A DNA stretch of 58,137 nt from IMG/VR virus record IMGVR_UViG_3300014499_000006, positions 1-58,137 of that record. One strand, written 5' to 3'. Shown here piece after piece: positions 1-9,471 of the stretch (positions are counted from its first letter, which is position 1; every line of letters begins with the position of its first letter). Position numbers and translations under genes: made by a program. Below the pieces are notes generated by a model. That model saw nothing but the letters and a program-made list of their open reading frames with translations. It made no database searches and had not been told where the DNA came from. The stretch comes from a virus.

Positions 1-1387
1 AAATATTGATGTTATCAACAAAATGCCAGAACCCAGTTCCCAGATATAGCCCATTCGCACCTGCGTTTGTGGCTGCAACGGATTTGGCCAAGGTAAGGTT
101 TTTCACCGTTACACCGTAAGGCAGGTCAATCCCACTCCCGCTTATGTCGATGATGTCCGATGTAGCGCTATTGTTATTGATCTGGGAGTATCCCGAACCA
201 GTGGGCTGTGGCCCTTGTGTCTGCCCCGAATCTACTCCTATCAGCCCTGTATAGCTGGTGCTAAGAATGATGACGTTTGTTGTTTTATAGGACTTCCCAA
301 GAAGCTGGCACAACCCTGATTTGGTAAAATTGTTGGCGCAGGATGTGATAGGAATTGTATCGTCGGTTGAGTTATCGCCCTTCGCTCCAAACCACTCCGC
401 GTAATCGACAGGAGTTCCTGGACCGATAAGAAACTTCCCGGTTCCAGCTACAGTAAATATTGGCACAGTGGGAGCGTCGATCTTGCCATTGACTGTAACC
501 GTTACTCCAGTCGGGGCTACAAGCGTTGCCCCAGCGCCGAAGTGAAGCCCGCACGACACGGCATAGTTCGATGTGAACGCATACGCCCCAGCAGGCAACC
601 AGACTTCTGAGTTCGCGGCGCACGCTGAAGTCATGGCCGTGGAGTTGTCTGAAGTCCCATTTCCGTTGCCCCCGTAGTTCAGCAGAGACGCGGAAAACTG
701 GAGCGTGCTACTAGATGCCGTAATCGGAGAAGTAACCGCGCTATACGTTCCTCCCGAACCACAAGTATTCAAAAACGCACACGTCCCAAACGTACCCCCA
801 GCAGCCGCAATCAACGAAGAAAGAGTAGTCACGCTGGAGTTAGCCTTGGCATTCAACTGCGTCTGAATACTAGACGTGGGATCGACGAAGCCAAAAGTGG
901 TTGGGGTCACCCCGTCAATCGTCTGATTTGTCCATGTGTTAGCATGACTTAAAGCAAGCGAAACTGCGACTGCTCCTGTGTTGGGAGATATCGTCAGAGT
1001 TCCATCGCTGTTCGAAACAGAAGATACTCCTGTACCGGAAAATGTGCAAGCCGTGCTTGTACAAGTTACCCCAGGTCCGTTGAATGTAAACGCCCCGGCT
1101 ACGGTATTAATGGAAGTGACGCCCCCTGCTGCCGACCCAAACGGCACTGCGTAGATAGTTCCATTTGACCAGCACCATACATGGTTAGTTCCTCCGCCAA
1201 CAGTACAGTCGGTAGAATTTAATCCGTCACTGATAGAAAACGTGCGCCCTTTATTGGTTGCTGCTGATGGAAGTGTACCTACGGTCAAAGGAGGTGAGAG
1301 TGTCAAACTGTTACCGGTAATATTTTGCGCATCAGCCAAAGATGTTAGTGCAATAACTAAAGCGAGAAAGTAAATGCGAATTGACAT
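1..1387 (-). CDS. Tail spike, pectate-lyase-like (3' end outside window)
   Basis: Open frame entering from the left edge; its C-terminus is missing and 462 codons are visible. The ATG at 1387 overlaps the stop of the upstream fibre gene (TAATG), which fixes the start. The N-terminus looks like a cleavable signal peptide (Lys/Arg-poor start, hydrophobic FLALVIALTSL, then ADA), which is unusual for a virion protein. Two stretches resemble the entry of a parallel beta-helix of the pectate_lyase_3 / GDSL-spike type: NYGGNGNGTSDN near residue 238 and EWFGAKGDNSTDDT near residue 331. The family acts as polysaccharide-binding or depolymerising tail spikes. The beta-helix assignment is by motif; enzymatic activity is inference because the catalytic part may lie outside the window. 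Confidence 0.75.
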   Translation of the reverse strand, partial: MSIRIYFLALVIALTSLADAQNITGNSLTLSPPLTVGTLPSAATNKGRTFSISDGLNSTDCTVGGGTNHVWCWSNGTIYAVPFGSAAGGVTSINTVAGAFTFNGPGVTCTSTACTFSGTGVSSVSNSDGTLTISPNTGAVAVSLALSHANTWTNQTIDGVTPTTFGFVDPTSSIQTQLNAKANSSVTTLSSLIAAAGGTFGTCAFLNTCGSGGTYSAVTSPITASSSTLQFSASLLNYGGNGNGTSDNSTAMTSACAANSEVWLPAGAYAFTSNYAVSCGLHFGAGATLVAPTGVTVTVNGKIDAPTVPIFTVAGTGKFLIGPGTPVDYAEWFGAKGDNSTDDTIPITSCANNFTKSGLCQLLGKSYKTTNVIILSTSYTGLIGVDSGQTQGPQPTGSGYSQINNNSATSDIIDISGSGIDLPYGVTVKNLTLAKSVAATNAGANGLYLGTGFWHFVDNINI

Positions 1388-4300
1388 TATGGGGTCACCA
1401 TTCCTGGACCAACAGCAAGTGCATTGCTGCCGTCAAAATAAAATAACTGTGCTATTGTCTCGTTGGATCCTGCGGCCTGATCTGTCACACTTGCGCCGCC
1501 TTTAAAATTAGCGGGCCAGACAAATGTCCGACCACCTGTTCCGTCCTGCGTGATCTCAAAAGTGTAAAGACTTCCTGCCGTCCCATTTGTGAATGTGGAG
1601 CTGGTAACATTACCGGTCAGAGTTATTTTGAATCCACTATAACCAGTAGCGTTGAAAATTGGCGTTGCTGAAAAACTAACGGTACTTACTCCTAAAGTTG
1701 GAATGTCCGCCGCTACCAAGGCACGAGGAGCTAATACACCGCTGCTGCCATTAGGAGTAGCTAAGACCCAGTTTTGGGTCAAACTCCCCGCTGAAGTGAT
1801 GGCAAGCGTACCAGTGCCGGTTATAGGAGACCCGCTCACGGATAACCAGGCTGGTACGGTCATCGCTACAGAAGTAACTGTCCCACTACCAGATACAGTA
1901 GCCCAGCTACCATCTCCCCTCAAATAAGTGGTGGAAGACGGTGTGCCCGTGGCACTAATTGCTCCGACTGAGAGTTGCCCAAAAGAAGCATACGCAGATG
2001 AACCATTAGATAATAAAGGATACCCACTTGTAGAAGATGGCGCAATGCCTTCAATAGTAGTGCTGTTTACCCAAGTAGTTACAGCATATTGTGATGGTGA
2101 ATTAGTGGCGTTTACTCCACCGGACCCACTCGAATCGCTACAAACCCACGCGCCATTAACTCGATATGCAAAAGATCCTGTGCCACTACCTGTACAGGGG
2201 TTTGATCCAAAAGTACAATCAGAACAATATACTTCCATGCCATTCGCTGGGGATGATGGTAAAGTAGCAAATGTTACTGACTCTAGTTGTACAGGAACTT
2301 TGAACTGTTTAACTGATGATGTTAATCGTTCTTTCCAATTCGTACCGTCACCAATGTTTGCTATATAATGACTAATAGAAACTGGAGAGCCTATAGCAAT
2401 TGGAGCTACATTAGCGTAATATGGACCAATACCGTCAATTCCAATGAAACAATCAGAAGATGAATTGGGTGGACGATTTAATGCGTAAGCCCTGGTCAAT
2501 TGAGGATCAGAATCCACTAAAGTAATAATATGTCCGTTATTAACCTCTCCCGGGAAAGCTAACCCAGATGAGGCAAATTGCAAACGTCCTTTAAGATTTG
2601 CTGTTTGTGGTCCTTGATACCAGCCATCATTTAAAATAAGAGCTTGTTGTTCATATAAATCGTTTAAAGCGAAACTAGTAGCGGTAGATGCCGATATAGC
2701 TGGTGCCGCACCACTTCCGTGTCCTGGATATAAACAAATATTTGTCGGACTTCCACACGCCCCTGTACTATAAACATTAACAATATTGTCGCTGATAATA
2801 GGGGTTATTCCTACAGTAATCGCTTGTCCAGGCCAGAATAAAATATTACCTTGATAACTCCCGATCGGCACTGTAGGATAATTTGATGTGGGAACTGTAG
2901 TATTATCCACAAAAGTCTGAATAAAGCCAGATTGTTGAGCTTGCCCAGTCACTACACTTCCCATTGTGCTAACACTAGGGGGTGATTGTGTAACCCCACC
3001 AGGACAACCTCCAGTGTAAGGACCGATATTTGATACACTTCCTAATGTATTCGGAGAAACACGCAATACATCATATGTAATAGAATCTGTTCCATTTGAT
3101 ACTCGTGGCCAAGAAACTGTAACTGCCCCTCCGTTGGAATTCGCAATCATTACAGGCAGAGGGGCAGATGATGTGCCCGTTGTTGTATCATTAATTACTA
3201 CATAATAGAGATAGGATGTTGCACCTGCACCTACAGTTGGAAGTTGCCCTTCAACCCCCGTTCCTTTAATTCTAAAAGAAGCCGCTCCCGTGCTTGGCCC
3301 AAAAATTGCTCCTGCAATACCACAGCCTGCATAGGGGCTACGAACAGGGGAGGCTGGATTGGAGCTAGCGGAAGATTCAGAATACAAATTTTCCAAGTGG
3401 GCCCCTTGATAGTTACCTGTGGCATTAGACGTATACACCTGCCAAGGTCCGGTTGCTTGCAGAACTGTATCATGAATATAAACTCCGTTGGAGTTATAGA
3501 CTGTAACACCATTCGAGCAATTGGCCGTAATATTAGAATCTTTAAGGGTAATGACAGGGGCTAGTTGATTGGCAGCTAAAGGTAAACCGGAGGCTCCCCC
3601 AGACCATATAAAAGATCCTGTCCAGTTTACATTATTTTGTAAGGATCCAGCGTTATTATTGAAAGACTTTATTGTACAGCACTCGTCATCCCAAAGGTCA
3701 AAAAAATGATTGAAATAATATTCTTGATAAGCATTTGCAGAACTAATATCCACTAATTGACTGCCTCCAGCGTTATCTAATATCGCTACATAAGTAAGAG
3801 CAACCACCCCCGGTGTGGTTTGAAGAGCGATATTACCTACTGGTGGGTAAGCTTCAGCGGTAGACGGCTCTGATGGGTTAGAATAGTTAGTTGCGGTGAA
3901 GTTCGCTGTAAATCCTGTATATGTTGGGGGAGAACCGCTAGCCCCCAATAAACTTGCGACTGTCACTACTTTATTGTTAAGATAACTTTCAGATGTCCCC
4001 GCTAAAAGAACATTTTCCCCTACAGTAAAGCTATTATTCGCCATTATCGTAAGGACATTCGATGTGATAGAAGTTGCAGTAATATTACTTGCGGAATTCC
4101 CATTTAGCCAGCGTCCATATGTATAGGTAGTTGGACTAGTAACTGTTATGTAAGGAACATCCCCCCAAAAAGCTGAATTATCGGTCAGCATTTGAGTTAC
4201 GCGATCCCCAGTTACAAACCCGTGGGGTTCGCTGGTGGTAATTGTAGTAACCCCGTTCGTTCTTTGAGTGCTTGTAATTAAAGACCCAGAGTACGCTTGA

Positions 4301-5256
4301 TAAGCATAAGATAAACCTGATGCTGTTAAAATTGTGGTTGTCAATGTTATTTGAGTGTTGCTGTTGACAAATGCGATCGTGTAGGCAGTTCCATTAATTA
4401 ATATGTTAGACCCAGACGCCCAGTTTGTGCCGAATTTACTGATTCCGGCAGCTGTTACCACAGCTGTGCCATTTGTGTTAAGAGTTCCAGTTGCTGTCTG
4501 GTAAACAGGAGCCCGAAACATCATACCTTCTATTCTATTGCTCACATAATCGTTCGAACTGAGTAGATTTCCTAACTGTAGGCATGGGCCTCTTCCATAA
4601 TGATTTAATGTTGCTCCATACCCACTGAGGATACTTTGATTTGAATGGAAGTAGATTGTGTCATAAATATTGTATCCATTCATTCCACTCAATTCCCCTG
4701 ATGGAGGAATAACCACTTTACAGTTAGAGTTATCGTAGTAAGTTTGACTTGTACCGCAAGCTGTATTGATTGCTTCTTGGATTCCAGCGGTTGCTGAACT
4801 TAAAGTATAACCAGTTGGAGGACTACCGCCAGATACAGTATGATTATTAGCTGGAATAAATTGTATTGTCCCATTTGTCATACCAGGAGTACAAGTACCT
4901 CCTGTAATTTTAACAACCTCCGCTATTCCGTCTGATCCGGAGATATAAATCGAATAGGCCCCTTGTGGGCCACCTAAAATAGTAGATGCGCTTGTGTCAA
5001 CTCCTACAGGGCAGGTTGCTAAAGTTAAAGTAGCTGGCACACCAGCCGTAAGAGCCCCCCACCCTGCTTGATAATTCAAACTCCAGTTGTAATCACTGGA
5101 ATAAACAACATTATAATTAGCCCCCGATGCTCCTGCTCCGGGTTGCCACTGGCTTCCATTCCAAACCAGTACTTGCCCCGCAGTTGGGGTGGTAGAAGCT
5201 ACAGTATTTCCTTGTAGTGATAATGCGTTTTGAGCTTGTGGATAATTAAAAGACAT
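1387..5256 (-). CDS. Large tail fibre / receptor-binding protein (1289 aa)
   Basis: The N-terminus (MSFNYPQAQNALSLQG followed by a TAGQVLVWNGSQW segment) is typical of phage fibre proteins. Residues about 155-225 (GIQEAINTAC ... VVIPPSG ... ILSGYGATL) look like the start of a right-handed beta-helix. Most of the rest is Ser/Thr/Gly/Asn-rich beta-structure. Residues about 1100-1220 carry a fibre module (GTVTSV..VP.WL..SG.PI ... VLATP ... LAPRALVAADIP) also present in the next fibre gene, and the C-terminus holds FVWPANFKGG, a segment seen at phage fibre tips. The start is supported by an AAGGAAAA Shine-Dalgarno 4 nt before the ATG. The stop overlaps the next ATG, suggesting translational coupling with the spike gene. 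Role in host recognition is inferred from family and position. Confidence 0.8.
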   Translation of the reverse strand: MSFNYPQAQNALSLQGNTVASTTPTAGQVLVWNGSQWQPGAGASGANYNVVYSSDYNWSLNYQAGWGALTAGVPATLTLATCPVGVDTSASTILGGPQGAYSIYISGSDGIAEVVKITGGTCTPGMTNGTIQFIPANNHTVSGGSPPTGYTLSSATAGIQEAINTACGTSQTYYDNSNCKVVIPPSGELSGMNGYNIYDTIYFHSNQSILSGYGATLNHYGRGPCLQLGNLLSSNDYVSNRIEGMMFRAPVYQTATGTLNTNGTAVVTAAGISKFGTNWASGSNILINGTAYTIAFVNSNTQITLTTTILTASGLSYAYQAYSGSLITSTQRTNGVTTITTSEPHGFVTGDRVTQMLTDNSAFWGDVPYITVTSPTTYTYGRWLNGNSASNITATSITSNVLTIMANNSFTVGENVLLAGTSESYLNNKVVTVASLLGASGSPPTYTGFTANFTATNYSNPSEPSTAEAYPPVGNIALQTTPGVVALTYVAILDNAGGSQLVDISSANAYQEYYFNHFFDLWDDECCTIKSFNNNAGSLQNNVNWTGSFIWSGGASGLPLAANQLAPVITLKDSNITANCSNGVTVYNSNGVYIHDTVLQATGPWQVYTSNATGNYQGAHLENLYSESSASSNPASPVRSPYAGCGIAGAIFGPSTGAASFRIKGTGVEGQLPTVGAGATSYLYYVVINDTTTGTSSAPLPVMIANSNGGAVTVSWPRVSNGTDSITYDVLRVSPNTLGSVSNIGPYTGGCPGGVTQSPPSVSTMGSVVTGQAQQSGFIQTFVDNTTVPTSNYPTVPIGSYQGNILFWPGQAITVGITPIISDNIVNVYSTGACGSPTNICLYPGHGSGAAPAISASTATSFALNDLYEQQALILNDGWYQGPQTANLKGRLQFASSGLAFPGEVNNGHIITLVDSDPQLTRAYALNRPPNSSSDCFIGIDGIGPYYANVAPIAIGSPVSISHYIANIGDGTNWKERLTSSVKQFKVPVQLESVTFATLPSSPANGMEVYCSDCTFGSNPCTGSGTGSFAYRVNGAWVCSDSSGSGGVNATNSPSQYAVTTWVNSTTIEGIAPSSTSGYPLLSNGSSAYASFGQLSVGAISATGTPSSTTYLRGDGSWATVSGSGTVTSVAMTVPAWLSVSGSPITGTGTLAITSAGSLTQNWVLATPNGSSGVLAPRALVAADIPTLGVSTVSFSATPIFNATGYSGFKITLTGNVTSSTFTNGTAGSLYTFEITQDGTGGRTFVWPANFKGGASVTDQAAGSNETIAQLFYFDGSNALAVGPGMVTP

Positions 5257-5265
5257 TTATTTTCC

Positions 5266-7842
5266 TTAGTACAACCAATACTGTGTGCCATCCCATTGCA
5301 CTTCTATACCCTGACCTTGTATAGTTAAAGATATAGATGTTGTAAAATCTATGTTAGCAGTTGAAGAAATTGTGATTGTACCTACCCCTATATTTTTAAC
5401 ACGAAATTTCTTTCCTACCGCGATACCTGTAATAGGTAAAGTAACTGTAAAAGTTCCTGTACAGTTAATGGTAGAATCAGAATTCGTGACAGAATAAGTC
5501 GATAGCACAGTTTTAATGGGTCCCACAGTTGAACTTGGAGACCAACCAGTATTTCCTGATCCTGAAGTTTTTACATAAAAAGAATCTCCAATGGTGCTAT
5601 CCTGTCGAGAGAACATTGATCCCACAGCTGCGGTAAGAGACCCCTCAGGACTTCCCGTACCTCCATACCAACCATCATGCAAAACAATAGGGTAAGAAGA
5701 AAATGTTCCGCCGTGTCCGATAAAACTTCCCACCACTGTTTGATCATTCGCAACTATACCGGCTGTTTTACCGGTGGACAAAATCCCGTACCCATAAGTG
5801 GATGGGGTCGATGCTCCATAAGCAATCAATCCAATTTCATTTGTAACTGCACTTAAATTATTAAGTGTTAATCCTGCTGTTACGCCTATAGATGTGCCTA
5901 TAACCCCACCGCCAGTTGGGGAATCCATATAGATTCCGATATAATTTGTTACTGTTCCAAACACTTCAGGTAAGTAAAAATTCAGCCCTACTACATTCTG
6001 GACTGCCGTACTTGCTTGTACATTAGTGCGAATTTTTACACCATTAATTTGGGGTAATGTAACAGCAGAACCAGAGGCAAATATTGAAAATTCAGCAGCT
6101 TCCACAGGTCCCGCGGATGCGGAAGTATTGGAAGCAATCGTAGCCCCCACATTAACCTGCAACCCATCATAATTTGTTGCTGCCATTTGAGCATTCGTTT
6201 CTAAAAATATATTCAAACCTTTTCGTTTTAGGTTGTTTCCCCCGACTGAAAAATCCTGCATTACGATTTGGTTTTGAGCTTCAGTAACAGAGGCATCATT
6301 TTGCAGGTACGCACTAATAGAATTATAATAATCTGTACTTACTATTTTCGTAAATGTACATTCATAATTGGTTCCGTCAGATACAATCATAGCTGATTGG
6401 AATGTACCTAAAATTATATTGGGAAAAGTATTGATAGTAGATATAGTTGGAACAACTGTTACTTGTCCTATACCTAAATTTTGCATGAAGCAATACCACC
6501 CACTTAAAAATTGACTTGACGCTCCGGCTTGTGGGATAGTAACGGTTACAGCGGATGTATTTTTAAAAGATATATATTTGCCGTTATCGGAATTTGCGAA
6601 TAAATACGAAGTTCCAGTTTGTGCGTTTTGTGTGGTAGATGGTGTCACCCAAGTGGTTACACCCGATCCATTAGTTTGTAATTGTTGCCCTGATGTTCCG
6701 GCCGTCGGAGGCAAGGTCATAGTCCAATTAGATGTTGCCGCACCGGTTATAGTGGTTGTGAAAGCATTTGACTGACCTAATATTATCGACCCTACAACCG
6801 ATCCGGGCACCCCCAAAGTAAGAGTACCAACAGATGCTGTAACATTGGCGTTACCTGATACTGTAGTTCCAGTAGCGGAATAAAAAGCAAGTTGTCCCCC
6901 AGTTCCAGAGTTTACAGTGCCCGAGCCTGTTGAAAAAGTTTGCCATGTAGCGGTAGTTCCACTGGTAGCTACGAGAATTTGATTTGTAGTTGGAGGTGTG
7001 CTGCTTACAGTTACTCCTGAAACACCTGGAATATCTTTAGCTACCAATAATCTAGGACTCAAAATGCCAGTGCCAGAGATAGGTGTTGCGAGTACTTGAT
7101 TCGCTGCTAATCCAAGTGCCGAAGCGATGGTAAAAGTGCCATTATAAATAATTGGATTACTAGCACTGCTTATAGTCAGCCATGAAGGTACAGCTAAACC
7201 TACACTTGTAACAGTTCCTATGCCAGAATTTGGAAACGATGGGTTAAAACTTACGGTTACTACTCCACCCACATAGTTAGTGACCAGTCCCACAGACTGT
7301 CTTAAAGGTGAGTATGGTGGTGATGATTGACTTGCTGGGGTTGTGAGTGTGATAGCGCCTGGGCTGTGCAAGCCGTCTCCGGAATCCGCTAGCCATACAA
7401 CATCGCCTACACTATTAGCCGTAAACTCCCCGATTGTGTCTGTGTACTTAAAACTACCTGAAAAATATACAGTGCCGGTTACCCCATAATTGTAAGAGGC
7501 ATCAACAAACCCTAACGCGGGAGAATACCAGCCGTTGGGAGGTTCAGGAGCATTTACTCCGTGTCCAGTGGGAGATGCAGTAGATGGCTGCATAACTAAC
7601 ACACCACCACTTATGTACAAAGTCACCAAATTACCACTAGATAATCCAGTAAATGAGTTAACCAATGCGGATACACCACTGCTTGTAAGACTAGGATCAA
7701 TAACACCATTAGGATTCAGTACTACAGGAATACCCGCCGAAGCAGCGCCACTGGAAGGAACAATAACGCCATCAACTCCATTTACAATATCAAAAAGAGT
7801 GGATGTGGGATTGAATATAACTACTTTAGTTGGCGATGACAT
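5266..7842 (-). CDS. Tail fibre protein (858 aa)
   Basis: Ser/Thr/Gly-rich fibre protein. I place the start at the ATG at 7842 (MSSPTKVVIFNP), not the in-frame ATG 30 nt upstream, because AAGGAT lies 6 nt before it and the earlier ATG would overlap the upstream gene's end. Residues about 215-280 repeat the module of the neighbouring 1289-aa fibre (VTSVGLAVPSWL ... ANQVLATP ... LLVAKDIPG). The C-terminal third contains a NGVKIRTNVQ / VGLNFYLP / NYIGIYMDSPTGG beta-segment and ends in a compact tip domain. No catalytic motif is visible. Separated by 9 nt from the next fibre gene, so probably one transcript encoding alternative or successive parts of a fibre. Confidence 0.75.
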   Translation of the reverse strand: MSSPTKVVIFNPTSTLFDIVNGVDGVIVPSSGAASAGIPVVLNPNGVIDPSLTSSGVSALVNSFTGLSSGNLVTLYISGGVLVMQPSTASPTGHGVNAPEPPNGWYSPALGFVDASYNYGVTGTVYFSGSFKYTDTIGEFTANSVGDVVWLADSGDGLHSPGAITLTTPASQSSPPYSPLRQSVGLVTNYVGGVVTVSFNPSFPNSGIGTVTSVGLAVPSWLTISSASNPIIYNGTFTIASALGLAANQVLATPISGTGILSPRLLVAKDIPGVSGVTVSSTPPTTNQILVATSGTTATWQTFSTGSGTVNSGTGGQLAFYSATGTTVSGNANVTASVGTLTLGVPGSVVGSIILGQSNAFTTTITGAATSNWTMTLPPTAGTSGQQLQTNGSGVTTWVTPSTTQNAQTGTSYLFANSDNGKYISFKNTSAVTVTIPQAGASSQFLSGWYCFMQNLGIGQVTVVPTISTINTFPNIILGTFQSAMIVSDGTNYECTFTKIVSTDYYNSISAYLQNDASVTEAQNQIVMQDFSVGGNNLKRKGLNIFLETNAQMAATNYDGLQVNVGATIASNTSASAGPVEAAEFSIFASGSAVTLPQINGVKIRTNVQASTAVQNVVGLNFYLPEVFGTVTNYIGIYMDSPTGGGVIGTSIGVTAGLTLNNLSAVTNEIGLIAYGASTPSTYGYGILSTGKTAGIVANDQTVVGSFIGHGGTFSSYPIVLHDGWYGGTGSPEGSLTAAVGSMFSRQDSTIGDSFYVKTSGSGNTGWSPSSTVGPIKTVLSTYSVTNSDSTINCTGTFTVTLPITGIAVGKKFRVKNIGVGTITISSTANIDFTTSISLTIQGQGIEVQWDGTQYWLY

Positions 7843-7850
7843 ATTTATCC

Positions 7851-8534
7851 TTATCGTGTACGCGGCGGCCAAAATACTCTTTTATGTTTAAATTTTGCAA
7901 GTTCAGGGTAGTCATTTTCTGCTTCAAAATCTCCCATATTAGCTGGATTCATTGGGGTTCTATCGAGTTTTGGTGAATTCCCGGTATCCCATTGATGTCT
8001 ATCGTTTCCGCTAGTTCCACCTTGTTCCCCAATATTTCCTGATGTGTCATACCCGTAACCCAACTTCCTACTACTGTTTTCTTTATTTGCTTCAATTGTC
8101 AAACTGTCAAGTTGGTAATGAATTCTATCCAAAGCATAATTAAAATATACTAACGCCATCGCATAATCTGTAGTTTGAGCATAAGTAGTTGCTGTTTCGA
8201 AATCGTAAATAGCCGTTTGAATAGCCTTAGCAATATCCATACGCTGAGTACGCTCTTTGGATACTCCATCCATCCCAAGAATCAATTCGTGGAGCATAGG
8301 CTCTAGTTTTTTAAAAATTTGTCTATCTTTCTCTGGGTCGTAAGGATCGTTGGACTCAGATTCATGAACACCCCAGAGTAATTGAATATCTGTATAAAAA
8401 TCACGAAGATAATTTACACTTTGAGCCCAATTTTTATTTTTTGGGAGTAATAGGTCACTTCTAAATCGGGGGGCTGTTTTTAGGGGAGAAACGGATGAGG
8501 CAGCTAACCTGGAAGTAGGGATGTAATTGAACAT
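7851..8534 (-). CDS. Virion-associated protein of unknown function (227 aa)
   Basis: I do not recognise the family. The protein is mostly helical in its middle part (residues 30-150: WAQSVNYLRDFYTDIQLLWG, then LEPMLHELILGMDGV and a Tyr-rich helix) with a Gly/Asn/Pro-rich C-terminal 70 residues ending in basic WPPRTR. It is the first gene of the fibre cluster in transcription order and ends 8 nt before the fibre start at 7842, so a structural or fibre-assembly role is a reasonable guess from context only. The start codon directly abuts a hairpin carrying the ribosome-binding site. Confidence 0.65.
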   Translation of the reverse strand: MFNYIPTSRLAASSVSPLKTAPRFRSDLLLPKNKNWAQSVNYLRDFYTDIQLLWGVHESESNDPYDPEKDRQIFKKLEPMLHELILGMDGVSKERTQRMDIAKAIQTAIYDFETATTYAQTTDYAMALVYFNYALDRIHYQLDSLTIEANKENSSRKLGYGYDTSGNIGEQGGTSGNDRHQWDTGNSPKLDRTPMNPANMGDFEAENDYPELAKFKHKRVFWPPRTR

Positions 8535-8558
8535 AGGTTTCTCCTACTCAAGAAACCT
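8535..8558 (-). promoter_or_regulatory. RBS hairpin at start codon of 8534 gene
   Basis: On the minus strand a perfect 7-bp stem AGGTTTC/GAAACCT encloses a 10-nt loop holding the Shine-Dalgarno (GTAGGA); the ATG follows the stem without a gap. The hairpin could modulate ribosome access. Seen directly; the regulatory role is inference. Confidence 0.45.
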
Positions 8559-8589
8559 AAAGTTAAAAAGTCTGAAGTTGTTGATTCTA

Positions 8590-9159
8590 TTACTTACTAG
8601 CGCCTTGCTGCCAAACTAATGTATCCCAATCTTTTGGGGATAATCCGCGTTTTTTGCCTTCAGCGATAAAAGCCAACTCCAATTCTCTATATTTCTTTCC
8701 CGCTGGTGGAGTAGTTTTAGGGGCGTTATACCCATTATTTCGAAGCCAGCGCAAGATATGAGTATCCAATGGAATCATTTCCTGGTCGGGACGAGTATAT
8801 AGTAACAGCATACGCGCTGTCTTCGGTCCTAATCCAGGGATCTGCTCAAGTTCTTCCAATGTAACAGTCTGGGGATCAATTTTGATCATGCCGCGCATCG
8901 CTTTATTGATTCGTTTGTATTGACCTAATTTGTGCTTACGTAGAAAGTATCCCAGTTTTCCGCTTTTAATAGATCGACTCACAAGAACGAATGGGGTGAA
9001 TAATTCAGTACGAGTCTTAATTCGCATGTCGTCCAGTAAAGCTTCAATTTTCCTAGCGGTTTGACCTGCACCCTTCCCAGCTACACAAATCCCGAATAAG
9101 AACCATTCCTGAAGACGGCGTTGATCCCAAGGCTTAGTCAAATCATACGGATCAATCAT
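8590..9159 (-). CDS. HhH-GPD superfamily DNA glycosylase/AP lyase (189 aa)
   Basis: Base-excision-repair glycosylase fold. Around residues 105-145 it carries the helix-hairpin-helix (IPGLGPKTARML) followed by PLDTHILRWLR. In endonuclease III/OGG enzymes the Lys of the hairpin (here in GPKTA) and the Asp of the DTH segment are the Schiff-base nucleophile and activating acid, and both are kept, so a bifunctional glycosylase/lyase is expected. There is no C-terminal four-Cys Fe-S motif, which argues against a classical Nth and for an OGG/AGOG-like member; the substrate base cannot be read from sequence. Start at 9159 has CAGGTGAAAA before the ATG. Phages carry such enzymes for repair or to act on modified DNA. 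Confidence 0.8.
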   Translation of the reverse strand: MIDPYDLTKPWDQRRLQEWFLFGICVAGKGAGQTARKIEALLDDMRIKTRTELFTPFVLVSRSIKSGKLGYFLRKHKLGQYKRINKAMRGMIKIDPQTVTLEELEQIPGLGPKTARMLLLYTRPDQEMIPLDTHILRWLRNNGYNAPKTTPPAGKKYRELELAFIAEGKKRGLSPKDWDTLVWQQGASK

Positions 9160-9174
9160 TTTTCACCTGAATGT

Positions 9175-9471
9175 TTAACCCCCGGTCGATTCAATAAGTC
9201 CACCTTCACCTTCAATTGTAGGATTAGGATAATAACGCAAACTGAGTCTTTTGCGTTCTTCATCCTTCGTCTCAACCAATTCACCGAATGAAGAAAAATC
9301 TGCAAAATCTTCACTGGTAATGAAAATTTCGTATGCACCCCCAGATATTTTGGTGCCGTATTTTCGAACAAGTATAGCCAGTGCTACGAGTTTAGGGTCG
9401 TTATTGATGCTCCCAGACTTGAAGTCTGGGATTCCTGAACGGCTACACATAAGCGTAACCCTCGACGGCAC
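9175..9471 (-). pseudogene. Small phage gene truncated at its 5' end by mini-IS insertion
   Basis: The conserved-looking part starts at about 9410 (NNDPKLVALAILVRKYGT) and reads ISGGAYEIFITSEDF and a hydrophilic tail to 9175. Its original start is gone: upstream sequence from 9412 is the right end of an IS605-like mini-element. An in-frame GTG at 9471 and ATG at 9450 inside the element give a hybrid ORF of 98 or 91 codons, so the gene could still be expressed with a foreign N-terminus. I do not recognise the family. It lies 15 nt before the glycosylase gene and is probably co-transcribed with it. Confidence 0.5.

Noticed and set aside
372-623. 83-codon minus-strand frame
   Set aside because: Different frame from the long spike ORF that covers it continuously with spike motifs; a shadow.
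1652-2368. Two plus-strand frames inside the large fibre gene
   Set aside because: Antisense to a continuous 1289-codon fibre ORF with good start; shadows.
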